A program made the translations under genes and the position numbers. A stretch of 64,000 nucleotides of DNA, from positions 248,001 to 312,000 of the forward strand of contig CAVYHJ010000026.1 of the NCBI GenBank assembly GCA_963768165.1, read 5' to 3'. The notes below the pieces were generated by a model, which worked only from the letters and a program-made list of their open reading frames with translations, did no database searches and had not been told where the DNA came from. Source of the stretch: CAVYHJ01 sp963768165 [NCBI: uncultured bacterium]. GTDB taxonomy: Bacteria > UBP4 > UBA4092. Below are positions 1 to 8,820 of the stretch, piece by piece. The first letter of the stretch is position 1, and each line of letters begins with the position of its first letter.

Positions 1-2
1 CA

Positions 3-806
3 GCGCAAGAAACCTTTGCTTCAGAATTAGGTAACACCAATGCAAATCTTGATGGTTATCTAGATGATTTTGGTGTCTTCTTTGACGTTAAATCATTTAA
101 GGATAATGTTAAAGAAATATTTCAAGGTATTTACTATGATTTAAAAAGGGAATTGAAAACAGAATTCCTTATTCAAGAAGCACATAATTGGGATGTTTCA
201 TATGATGATTTCCAAGCAAAAAGAAAAGATTTATTAAATGAATTGGTTAATTTAAACTTACTTACAAATAAACCAAAAACAATAATATCAGGAGTTCTGC
301 CCGAATTAAGATATAGTTTATTATGGGAAAAAGGAGTAACATTTTCCGAAGGGGCATTCAGTTCCTATACATATTCTAATAATATGCATATGACAGTATT
401 TAATCATGCCAAGAAGTTTACTAAGAATAGACCATTTTATTTGGTTTTTGTTGTATTCCCTTGGTTTAATGGGATAATACATGATTTTCGAAATAGTAAT
501 CAAATATTTTACAGGTCTTTTTCAAGAAGAGTATTTTGTCAATACTTACATAGTAAAGATTTATTTTCTAGTTTTAACTCGAAATTTACAGGAAGCCAAA
601 CAATTTATGATGTTAGTAAAAAAATTACTGGCATAATATTTTTGGAAGATAAATTATTAAATGCACAAAATCCAAGTGATTTGAATATATCGGCTTACAT
701 TTATCATAATCCTAATGCAGATAACACAAGTTCCTATGTGCAGGATTTGTTTTCAGGAATGGATACTATATCAATTTATGATGATTTTAGTGATGATAAT
801 TATTAA
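3..806 (+). CDS. Unrecognised protein, 5' end outside the window
   Basis: The reading frame is open from the first full codon to a TAA at 806, so the gene begins before the window. A TTG at 153 is only an internal candidate start. The visible part is about 267 residues. I do not recognise the family. The N-terminal portion contains GVFFDVKSF (near positions 72-98), whose Asp-x-Lys after a hydrophobic strand resembles half of a PD-(D/E)xK nuclease core. The rest is rich in aromatic and Asn residues with hydrophobic strands such as YLVFVVFPWF and GIIFLED. The coding sequence is much more AT-rich than the genes from 1.5 kb onward, and it borders a repeat-rich gap. This suggests an accessory gene acquired by transfer. 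The coding call is sound; the nuclease idea is a weak inference. Confidence 0.7.
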   Translation, partial: AQETFASELGNTNANLDGYLDDFGVFFDVKSFKDNVKEIFQGIYYDLKRELKTEFLIQEAHNWDVSYDDFQAKRKDLLNELVNLNLLTNKPKTIISGVLPELRYSLLWEKGVTFSEGAFSSYTYSNNMHMTVFNHAKKFTKNRPFYLVFVVFPWFNGIIHDFRNSNQIFYRSFSRRVFCQYLHSKDLFSSFNSKFTGSQTIYDVSKKITGIIFLEDKLLNAQNPSDLNISAYIYHNPNADNTSSYVQDLFSGMDTISIYDDFSDDNY

Positions 807-884
807 GGATTACTACAAATAAACCAAGCAAAGAAAGAGAAAGATTGCTTCGGTTGCTGCGCTCTCTCACAATGACTAATTGTA

Positions 885-912
885 TTGACAACGGGAGAAA
901 TAGGTTTATAAT
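885..912 (+). promoter_or_regulatory. Consensus sigma-70 promoter in front of a broken frame
   Basis: TTGACA (885-890), a 16-base spacer and TATAAT (907-912) form a perfect-hexamer promoter pointing right. The only reading frame within reach is the short remnant starting at 928, so this is probably the surviving promoter of a gene that has decayed. Confidence 0.55.
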
Positions 913-927
913 ATAATAAGAAAATTG

Positions 928-1069
928 ATGGTATTTGACTCGATAAGCCCGAAAGGGAGAATCGGGGAAGACATTGTCAAGAGCATTTTGGATGCTTTTG
1001 GCAGTTAGAAATGTCAAAATAGAGAATTGGGATAATGTAACTTACCGCAAAGCAGGGTTGGTGCAATAA
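928..1069 (+). pseudogene. Frameshifted remnant of an unidentified small gene
   Basis: An ATG at 928 opens a 26-codon frame that includes SPKGRIGEDIVKSILDAFG and stops at 1006-1008. In the next frame the text continues protein-like as AVRNVKIENWDNVTYRKAG and stops at 1069. A single frameshift would join them into about 47 residues, still far short of a domain. I cannot name the family. The strong promoter just upstream is the main reason to treat this as a relic and not random sequence. Confidence 0.25.
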
Positions 1070-1270
1070 AATCAGGGTTTGGAGGTCAAGGGAAGTGGAA
1101 TTGAAAATTTCAGTTCCACACCATCTTCGCTTCAGCTTCGTACCATCTCCAGTGGTCGTTCGATTAAGAGCCAGTTTCAAGTTTCAGGTTTCAAGTTTCA
1201 AGTTGGGGGTAAAAAGACTTTACACGGATAATACGGATAAAGAATGGATTTGATAGAAACCGTATTATAT

Positions 1271-1445
1271 CAGGTAGAACACAGGGATTCTTCACCCGAA
1301 AGAGCAGGGTTCAGAATGACAATAATTAGGAGACAAGAAGCCGGATACAGGTAGAATACAGGGATTCTTCACCCGAAAGAGCAGGGTTCAGAATGACAAG
1401 AATTGGGAGACAAGAAGCGGGATACAGGTAGAACACGGGGATTTT
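1271..1445. repeat. 77-base tandem repeat, two and a partial copies
   Basis: Units beginning CAGGTAGAA(C/T)ACA(G)GG start at 1271, 1348 and 1425, an exact 77-base period. The first two continue through GATTCTTCACCCGAAAGAG to CAGAATGACAA; the third is truncated. The unit's head, CAGGTAGAACACAGGGATTC, also occurs in the inverted repeat at 28155-28175, so this is a local expansion of a dispersed repeat. Confidence 0.7.
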
Positions 1446-1447
1446 GG

Positions 1448-1526
1448 TTCCACCCTGAAGGGTGTCCTACGTAGGAGAGCATTTATACTTGAATATTCCA
1501 TGTTCCACCCTGAAGGGTGTCCTACG
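1448..1526. repeat. Two direct copies of a 24-base palindromic motif
   Basis: The motif TTCCACCCTGAAGGGTGTCC (plus TACG) occurs at 1448-1471 and again at 1503-1526. It contains the self-complementary core CACCCTGAAGGGTG. It sits directly downstream of thiC, which reads toward it, and could help end thiC transcripts, although no T-run follows. Confidence 0.5.
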
Positions 1527-1543
1527 GGTAGACTGATAGGGTG

Positions 1544-3289
<1,746 letters not shown>

Positions 3290-3335
3290 TTACGCTCGAT
3301 TGAGTAGTGAGGAAAATACCATAGCAGGAATAGTT

Positions 3336-3410
3336 GGTCTCCCTACGCTGGTATAATCCATATCAGGTTCCAAGGGTATAATCTCAGTCCTCAACTACAG
3401 GACACCCCTC
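3336..3410 (-). promoter_or_regulatory. TPP riboswitch (THI element) of thiC
   Basis: Read on the minus strand, the thiC leader contains AGGGGTGTCC, then GGACTGAGATTATACCCTTG, then GAACCTGATATGGATTATAC and CAGCGTAGGGA. These are the conserved pieces of the TPP aptamer in the right order. I see no hairpin with a T-run between the aptamer and the thiC ribosome site, so control is more likely at translation than by termination. Confidence 0.95.
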
Positions 3411-3426
3411 GACCAATGATAGATTT

Positions 3427-3455
3427 ATTCTATATCCGAATCGCTTGGAAGACAA
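3427..3455 (-). promoter_or_regulatory. Probable thiC promoter
   Basis: On the minus strand TTGTCT (3455-3450), a 17-base spacer and TAGAAT (3432-3427) precede the TPP aptamer by about 15 bases. The -35 is only 20 bases from the gspG stop at 3475, so thiC has its own promoter although it follows the pseudopilin genes. Confidence 0.55.
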
Positions 3456-3474
3456 GTATGTACTATGAAATCCC

Positions 3475-3924
3475 TTAAGGATTTGAGGTTTTGGTATCTT
3501 CCCAATTGGTAATATTATCCGGTGCGCCGTCCTGACCGCTTTTCCCGGTTGACCAGATATCGTATTCATTGGGATTGTGTTCTCCAGGACATTTGTATTT
3601 ATATTCATTACCCCAAGGGTCTTTGGGAATCTTTCTTAAATAGGGTCCGGTCCAATCTTTGGGAATCGGAGGGGATGTAGGCTTTTCAATTAGGGCTTTT
3701 AATCCTTGATCCGTAGTTGGGTAATCGTTATTCTGAAGAAAATAACGTTCAAGAATATTCTCAAGAGATGCTATATCTGCCTTGGTTATTTTTCGCTGTA
3801 CCGGGGGGAGTTGGTTTGCAAGCCTGGGAAGAACCGCGGCTGCTAAAATCCCTATGATTACTACCACCAACATAATTTCCATTAGGGTAAAACCGGAATT
3901 TTTTAAGATTAGATACTTTTTCAT
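3475..3924 (-). CDS. gspG: Type II secretion major pseudopilin GspG, copy 1
   Basis: A 149-residue pseudopilin. The N-terminus has a short basic leader and the prepilin peptidase site G/FTLMEIM, followed by the hydrophobic helix MLVVVIIGILAAAVLP that anchors the subunit before assembly. The C-terminal domain has GspG hallmarks: YPTTDQGLKALIEKP, KIPKDPWGNEYKYKCPGEH and YDIWSTGKSGQDG, the last forming the calcium site known in GspG. A good AAAGGAGG ribosome site precedes the ATG. GspG subunits form the periplasmic pseudopilus that pushes folded proteins through the outer-membrane secretin. It is a close paralogue of the protein at 4166-4621; no secretin or inner-membrane platform gene is in the window. 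Confidence 0.93.
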   Translation of the reverse strand: MKKYLILKNSGFTLMEIMLVVVIIGILAAAVLPRLANQLPPVQRKITKADIASLENILERYFLQNNDYPTTDQGLKALIEKPTSPPIPKDWTGPYLRKIPKDPWGNEYKYKCPGEHNPNEYDIWSTGKSGQDGAPDNITNWEDTKTSNP

Positions 3925-4004
3925 GTAGCCTCCTTTTCTGTCAATAGGAATTACTTAGAGGCTTATATAACGGTTGACTTTCCCTTAAGATTTAATTGAT
4001 TGGA

Positions 4005-4157
4005 TTATTTCTTCTTATAATCCGGGCAGGTTTTTGCGTTGGGTCTTTCACGGCGAATGCAGGCGTTACCCCAATTATATTTACAGGAATCGCAGAGGAT
4101 AGTATTGGGACTAAAGGACAAACGGATTTTTTGAAGAAGATTCTTTAAAAAAGACAT
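4005..4157 (-). CDS. Small Cys-rich protein between two pseudopilin genes (50 aa)
   Basis: The ATG at 4157 lies eight bases beyond the stop of the upstream gspG, and the frame runs to a TAA at 4005. The protein is 50 residues. It has a basic amphipathic start, MSFLKNLLQKIRLSF, then a tail with CDSCKYNWGNAC and NAKTCPDYKKK. The four cysteines (residues 22, 25, 33, 44) suggest a metal site or disulfides; there is no signal peptide. No clear ribosome site precedes it, so it is probably translated by coupling to gspG copy 2. The codon pattern and the conserved-looking Cys/Pro/Tyr tail argue for a real gene. I do not know its function; an accessory role for pseudopilin or secretion function is inference from position only. 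Confidence 0.65.
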   Translation of the reverse strand: MSFLKNLLQKIRLSFSPNTILCDSCKYNWGNACIRRERPNAKTCPDYKKK

Positions 4158-4165
4158 TTACGGGA

Positions 4166-4621
4166 TTAGGGAGTGCCGCTGGAAGTTTTCTTTTCTTCCC
4201 AGTTAGTAATATTATCATCCGTTCCATCTTGCCCGCTTTTGCCAGTTGACCAAATGTCATACTCATCGGGATTATGTTCCCCGGGACATTTGTATTTATA
4301 TTCACGTCCCCAAGGATCTTTAGGCAGCTTTTTTACATAAGGTCCATTCCAATCCTTTGGAGTAGGAGGTGAAGTCGGTTTCTCTACAAGAGCTTTCAAA
4401 CCTTGGTCGGTTGTAGGATAATCGCCATTCTGAATATAATAGGTGTCCAAAACATTTTCAATGGTAGCGATGTCGGAATGGGCAGTCCTATTCTGGACAA
4501 AAGGTAATTGTTTGGTTAATTTGGGCAATACAGCCGCGGCAAGGATACCAATGATGACCACTACAAGCATGATTTCCATAAGGGTAAATCCAGCATTTCC
4601 CACCCTATATGCTTTATTCAT
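4166..4621 (-). CDS. gspG: Type II secretion major pseudopilin GspG, copy 2
   Basis: A 151-residue pseudopilin with the cleavage site G/FTLMEIM, the helix MLVVVIIGILAAAVLP and the GspG body YPTTDQGLKALVEKP, KLPKDPWGREYKYKCPGEH and YDIWSTGKSGQDG. It is very similar to copy 1 (3475-3924) from end to end, which indicates tandem duplication with the small Cys-rich gene caught between. An AGGAGG ribosome site lies seven bases before the ATG. Whether the two copies form one mixed pseudopilus or serve different substrates cannot be read from sequence. Confidence 0.93.
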   Translation of the reverse strand: MNKAYRVGNAGFTLMEIMLVVVIIGILAAAVLPKLTKQLPFVQNRTAHSDIATIENVLDTYYIQNGDYPTTDQGLKALVEKPTSPPTPKDWNGPYVKKLPKDPWGREYKYKCPGEHNPDEYDIWSTGKSGQDGTDDNITNWEEKKTSSGTP

Positions 4622-4705
4622 AATAATCCTCCTATTGTATTATACCAAGAAAGGTTACCAACTACCAAGAGTATTGGTTGACAGGAGTTAATATCAGCAG
4701 GAATA

Positions 4706-6079
4706 TTAACTTTTAATTTGCTCCAAGAGATGATTGACCACCCGGCGGAAATTAGCATCACGTTCCATGTCCTGTTCCACTTTATTACAGGCATGCATAA
4801 CCGTGGTATGGTCGCGCTGGCCAAAGGCGGTACCTATCTCAGGAAATGAATTTTTCGTGAGTAATCTGCACAGGTACATGGCGACTTGGCGGGGTTCGAC
4901 AACCCCTTTGTTTCGTCTTTTTCCATTCAAATCTTCAAGGCTAATCTTATAATAATTGACGACCGCTTGTTGAGTAAATTCAATATCAATCTTTTTTTGT
5001 TTCTTTTCTTCCATGATTCCATGGAGGACTCTTTTGGTCGTGTCCAAAGTAATGGGGTTACCGGTGATAGAAGCGGAGGCGGCAATCCGTATCAAGCAAC
5101 CTTCCAACTGCCGAATGTTCGATTGGATATGGTCGGCGATATACAGGATTACTTCATTGGGAACGATAATCTTCTCTTGTTCCGCTTTCTTTTGCAAAAT
5201 CGCCATACGGGTTTCCAGGTCGGGAGATTGAATATCTGCAATTAACCCCCATTCAAACCGGGAGAGCAATCGTTCCTGAAGGGTTGGAATTTCCTTGGGC
5301 GGGCGGTCGCTACTGACGACAATTTGTTTATGAGCGCTGTGCAGGGCATTAAAGGTATGGAAAAACTCTTCTTGAGTTCCTTCTTTCCCCGCAAGGAAAT
5401 GAATATCATCAATCAGCAAGATATCAATATTCCGGTAAATCGCCTGAAAATCCTGACGGCGGGAATGGGTGACAGCGGTTATAAAAGCATTCATGAACTG
5501 TTCGGCAGAGGTATAGAGAACACGGTGAGCTTTGCCATTTTTCCGTGCATAATGACCAATCGCATGGAGTAAATGAGTTTTCCCCAGCCCATTTCCACCA
5601 TAAAGGAATAATGGGTTATAGGCCTTTGCAGGGTTCTCGGAAACGGCCAGTGATGCCGCATGAGCCAGACGATTACTTCCACCGATAACAAAGGTATCGA
5701 AGGTATATCGTGGATTGAGGGTGCTTTCCGTTGCCAATAATGGAACTGGTGATAAAATCGATTCACTGGATGATTCACTAGATTTGGAAGACTGGTTTAG
5801 TTTTTCTGTAGTGAGGTTCATAGGTTTTGAGGAATCAATTTGCAGTTTTACTTCTATCGAATATCCTGTTAATTCATTTAAGGTAACTTTAATATCATCA
5901 AGAAAATGGGAAGCGATCCAATCACGATGATACTTACTGGGAACCAATAATCTAATCTCATTTTCAGAAATTCCAATACACTCAATAGGTCGAAACCACG
6001 TTTGTAAATTTTCTTGACTGACTCTTCGTTCCAGAACAAGCAAAACTTGTTCCCATAATTCTGCTGTTTTTGTAGTCAT
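4706..6079 (-). CDS. dnaA: Chromosomal replication initiator DnaA
   Basis: DnaA binds DnaA boxes at oriC, melts the origin and loads helicase. At 457 residues it has normal length and domain order: domain I (about 1-80, starting [20 protein letters not shown]), a Ser-rich linker (about 95-125), an AAA+ ATPase with Walker A GGNGLGKT (161-168) and Walker B LLIDDIHF, and a C-terminal helix-turn-helix with the DnaA signature [16 protein letters not shown]. It follows an intergenic region of 437 bases but no dnaN, recF or gyrase genes are adjacent, and it is followed by pseudopilin genes. Autoregulation through upstream DnaA boxes is usual, but no perfect box is visible here. Confidence 0.97.
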   Translation of the reverse strand: MTTKTAELWEQVLLVLERRVSQENLQTWFRPIECIGISENEIRLLVPSKYHRDWIASHFLDDIKVTLNELTGYSIEVKLQIDSSKPMNLTTEKLNQSSKSSESSSESILSPVPLLATESTLNPRYTFDTFVIGGSNRLAHAASLAVSENPAKAYNPLFLYGGNGLGKTHLLHAIGHYARKNGKAHRVLYTSAEQFMNAFITAVTHSRRQDFQAIYRNIDILLIDDIHFLAGKEGTQEEFFHTFNALHSAHKQIVVSSDRPPKEIPTLQERLLSRFEWGLIADIQSPDLETRMAILQKKAEQEKIIVPNEVILYIADHIQSNIRQLEGCLIRIAASASITGNPITLDTTKRVLHGIMEEKKQKKIDIEFTQQAVVNYYKISLEDLNGKRRNKGVVEPRQVAMYLCRLLTKNSFPEIGTAFGQRDHTTVMHACNKVEQDMERDANFRRVVNHLLEQIKS

Positions 6080-6516
6080 AAACTCTTTACGATTTGACGC
6101 CTGTATAAAGAAGATAAACTATTGTAAAAAGGGCGATTATGAAGTCAAGTCTCACGTGTCCCATTAAACAGAACACGTTGCTTTAATGACAAATCTTTCC
6201 CTTAAAATTAAGCGTATTTTTAAAAGAGTGGAGAAGAAGAAAACTTTTGTATTAACCAGTTTTCTTATTTTTCTTGATTTTTCACACTCGGCTTGGGTTA
6301 TCAAACAAATGATTATGACGAAGAATACCGCTTCTAATTATAACAAGCCCGTGTCCGTTCCCCACTTTCCAGTTCTGAGCCACTTGGTTAGTGACTTAGT
6401 CCGGCAAATCTGTCCCCTTTCCTTGCAATATAAAAACGAATAGCGAAATACTAACATAGAGAAAACGAGATTGCAAGTGTTTTTTTTTACAGTTCTTTTT
6501 ACAGAATTTTTTGCAT
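6080..6516. other. 437-base gap upstream of dnaA
   Basis: No gene is supported here. The stretch carries a plausible dnaA promoter (6121-6148) and a short inverted pair CACGTGT/ACACGTT (about 6153-6180). I searched by eye for TTATCCACA and its complement and found none, so it does not look like a typical DnaA-box-rich origin. Confidence 0.5.
6121..6148 (-). promoter_or_regulatory. Probable dnaA promoter
   Basis: On the minus strand TTGACT (6148-6143), a 16-base spacer and TACAAT (6126-6121) lie about 42 bases upstream of the dnaA start codon. Confidence 0.5.
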
Positions 6517-7941
6517 TTAGTCCACGACGCGAAACCTATCGAATTCATTCAACTTATCGTACCAATCCTTTGTAGAAGCCGATGGGTTCTGGATATTTCT
6601 AGCAGCGGCCTGTCCCATCATAATGGAATGGTCAATATTATTATGATGAAATAGTCCCTGGCGTCCCGTGGTGATTAAGTTATCCAGTGTGCGTAAGTAT
6701 TGGAAAATCTGGTTAAGTTTGGATCGATAATTGAAATCATAAATCGGATAGGCGTTGCGGATTCGGACGATATGATAATCTTCAATATCCGTTTCATGAA
6801 TTAATTCCGAAGCCAGGAAATCACCCAATACAAAATCATAAATTTCCATATCCGTGGAATTCCAACGTGAATCATCCGGAAAACAGGTTAATTCGCCAAC
6901 CAGGGAACTTTTGTTTGGAGGACACAGAGCGGCACTGAAATTTTTGGGTTGATGAATTCGCGTAATATGGAAATCTTCTTCAGGAAAATAAAGCCAATGG
7001 TCATCGCTAATATGCGGTTTTCGAATCAACAAACAAATTAACAAAATACTTCGATGGCGCAGGTTTTTAGAAACCCTTACCAGTTCTTGATTTTCCGGAT
7101 GGGTTAATCCGACCAAAGTGGATAGTGGAATTGTGGAAATGACTTTATCACATGGGAATCCTTTTTTCCCTTCCGCCGTTTCGCAAACAACTTCCGTGAC
7201 GGTATTCCCGTAAAGAGATTGTTCCACTTTTAATTCGATTATTTTTTTAGAGCAATAAATTTCCACTCCCAATTTTTTTACCCGTTCTGACAATTCTTCC
7301 GCGATTACACCAACGCCTTTTTGAGGATAATAAAATTCCTTTATAGCCGTTTTGGGTTGGTCTGGAGACGGTCCTTTAATCAGGTCTTTAATTGTATCCG
7401 TCAAATTCTTTTGGGATAGACGTAGCCTGGCGATTTCGGCAGAAATTTCCGTGGGTGAAATTCCCCAAACTTTTTTCGCATAAGGTAGAAAAAAGAAATC
7501 GCACATGGCTTTCCCAAATCGGTTTATGAGATACCCCGAATAATTGGAATCGTCCGCTTTTTTATTTTTCGGAGTTAGTTTGGAGGAAAGGTAACTGGTG
7601 ATAAATTTTAATCCCAGAGCCGGGGGAAGATGACGTAATAATTCTTTTGCCTGGGGAGGATATTCATAATACCAACCTCTCAATCGCATCCGGCTTTTTC
7701 GTGGAACCGAAAGTAATTCATTTCCACAAAGTTCTTTGATAAACTGCATGGTCTCCGGAGATTCCGAATAAATCCGGTGGGGACCCATGTCAAAGGTGAA
7801 TCCTTTATAACGGGAATTTTTTGCCAGCCCTCCGATTTCCGGTGAAGACTCCAGGATTTCCACTTGACAACCATTTTTTGCCAATTCATGAGCGGCCGCC
7901 AATCCCGCAATTCCTGCTCCTAAAACAATTATTTTTTTCAT
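6517..7941 (-). CDS. FAD-dependent amine-oxidase-like oxidoreductase
   Basis: A 474-residue flavoprotein of the protoporphyrinogen oxidase / UDP-galactopyranose mutase-like superfamily. The N-terminus has the Rossmann dinucleotide motif VLGAGIAGLAAAHEL followed by the second FAD motif IGGLAKNSRYKGFTFDMGPH, and a C-terminal FAD-contact region (LITTGRQGLFHHNNIDHSI). Proteins of this kind often sit in sugar and polysaccharide loci. Here the gene is one base downstream of a family 2 glycosyltransferase, so the two are co-transcribed and probably co-function in glycan or glycolipid synthesis. The substrate cannot be told from sequence. It is not a heme-pathway gene by context. Confidence 0.85.
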   Translation of the reverse strand: MKKIIVLGAGIAGLAAAHELAKNGCQVEILESSPEIGGLAKNSRYKGFTFDMGPHRIYSESPETMQFIKELCGNELLSVPRKSRMRLRGWYYEYPPQAKELLRHLPPALGLKFITSYLSSKLTPKNKKADDSNYSGYLINRFGKAMCDFFFLPYAKKVWGISPTEISAEIARLRLSQKNLTDTIKDLIKGPSPDQPKTAIKEFYYPQKGVGVIAEELSERVKKLGVEIYCSKKIIELKVEQSLYGNTVTEVVCETAEGKKGFPCDKVISTIPLSTLVGLTHPENQELVRVSKNLRHRSILLICLLIRKPHISDDHWLYFPEEDFHITRIHQPKNFSAALCPPNKSSLVGELTCFPDDSRWNSTDMEIYDFVLGDFLASELIHETDIEDYHIVRIRNAYPIYDFNYRSKLNQIFQYLRTLDNLITTGRQGLFHHNNIDHSIMMGQAAARNIQNPSASTKDWYDKLNEFDRFRVVD

Positions 7942-7942
7942 C

Positions 7943-8632
7943 TTAGTCTTTAAATCTATATTTCAAAAGAATATAAACGGCTTGGATAAAATCCCGCCAC
8001 CCGATTTTTTTCCCTTCTTCAAATGTTCGCGCAACGAAGGTTACCGGCACTTCCGTAATAGGATACCCGCGTTTTAAAACTTTTGCGGTCACTTCCGGAC
8101 AAAACTCAAACCGTTGACAGATTAATGGAATAGATTTGATGACCTCTGTGCGAAATGCCTTATAAGCGGTCGCTTCATCGGTAATCCGCTGACCGTATAA
8201 AAGGGAAACCAAGGAAGCCAGAAAATAATTCGCCACCCGGTTGGGAAGACGCATTTGTTTGACCACGCCCTTGAATCTTGACCCGTAGGAGACTTGCGTT
8301 TTTTCCTGGAGAATCGGTTCAATAACCATAGGAATTTCCGAGGGATTATATTCCATATCCGCGTCCTGAATGATAACAATATCACCGGTGACGTGCGCCA
8401 ATCCTGTGCGGATACTGGCACCTTTCCCTTGATTTATTTTATGATAAAGAACGATTGTATCAAGCTTGTTCTTTTCCTTTTCAAGTATTGCCCGCGTCCC
8501 ATCCACCGAACAATCATCTACTAAAATCAGTTCTTTTTCGAAAGGGATTTTTCGCACGTTTTCCAATACCTCTGGAAGTAACCGTTCTTCATTAAATATA
8601 GGAATTACAATTGACAATTTCATTTTAGACAT
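7943..8632 (-). CDS. Family 2 glycosyltransferase (dolichyl-phosphate mannose synthase-like)
   Basis: A GT2-fold enzyme of about 229 residues. It starts MSKMKLSIVIPIFNEE, has the nucleotide-sugar site ELILVDDCSVDGT, the metal-binding DAD motif in IVIIQDADMEYNP, and the YGSRFKG segment typical of polyprenyl-phosphate sugar transferases. There are no obvious C-terminal membrane helices, so it is probably a cytosolic-face enzyme that charges a lipid carrier. The frame extends to a TTG at 8659, but the ATG at 8632 (or 8623) gives the natural family start. It is followed one base later by the FAD oxidoreductase gene. Confidence 0.88.
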   Translation of the reverse strand: MSKMKLSIVIPIFNEERLLPEVLENVRKIPFEKELILVDDCSVDGTRAILEKEKNKLDTIVLYHKINQGKGASIRTGLAHVTGDIVIIQDADMEYNPSEIPMVIEPILQEKTQVSYGSRFKGVVKQMRLPNRVANYFLASLVSLLYGQRITDEATAYKAFRTEVIKSIPLICQRFEFCPEVTAKVLKRGYPITEVPVTFVARTFEEGKKIGWRDFIQAVYILLKYRFKD

Positions 8633-8820
8633 AATACGTTGTCTGAGAATCTTTGTCAAAAAGGAACAAGGAATTAACCGAATATAAACTAATGGCTATT
8701 GATGAATTATATGATACTAAATCAGTATAAAAGAATGAAATTAAAAGAAAGATAGCGAGCTCGAGTAGAAATATGAGAAAATGGTTGACAAAAGAGAGGA
8801 TACGGTATAGGTTTAGAATT

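Larger units (their letters stand above)
807..1543. other. Repeat-rich gap between the left-edge gene and thiC
   Basis: No intact gene is visible in this stretch. It holds a sequence of the type AGATTGCTTCGGTTGC followed by CAATGAC near 842-876, a consensus promoter, a frameshifted reading-frame remnant, a short inverted repeat GTGGAA/TTCCAC near 1095-1120, and a run of AAGTTTCA-type low-complexity repeats near 1175-1205. Two short tandem repeat arrays follow. The composition fits an eroded junction between an accessory island and the core genome. Confidence 0.6.

Noticed and set aside
787-1017. 76-codon minus-strand frame
   Set aside because: It lies antisense to the remnant and promoter at 885-1069 and has no recognisable features.
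6186-6443. 85-codon plus-strand frame upstream of dnaA
   Set aside because: No ribosome site, no protein-like composition (mixed basic and random hydrophobic), and it crosses the dnaA upstream region; treated as chance.
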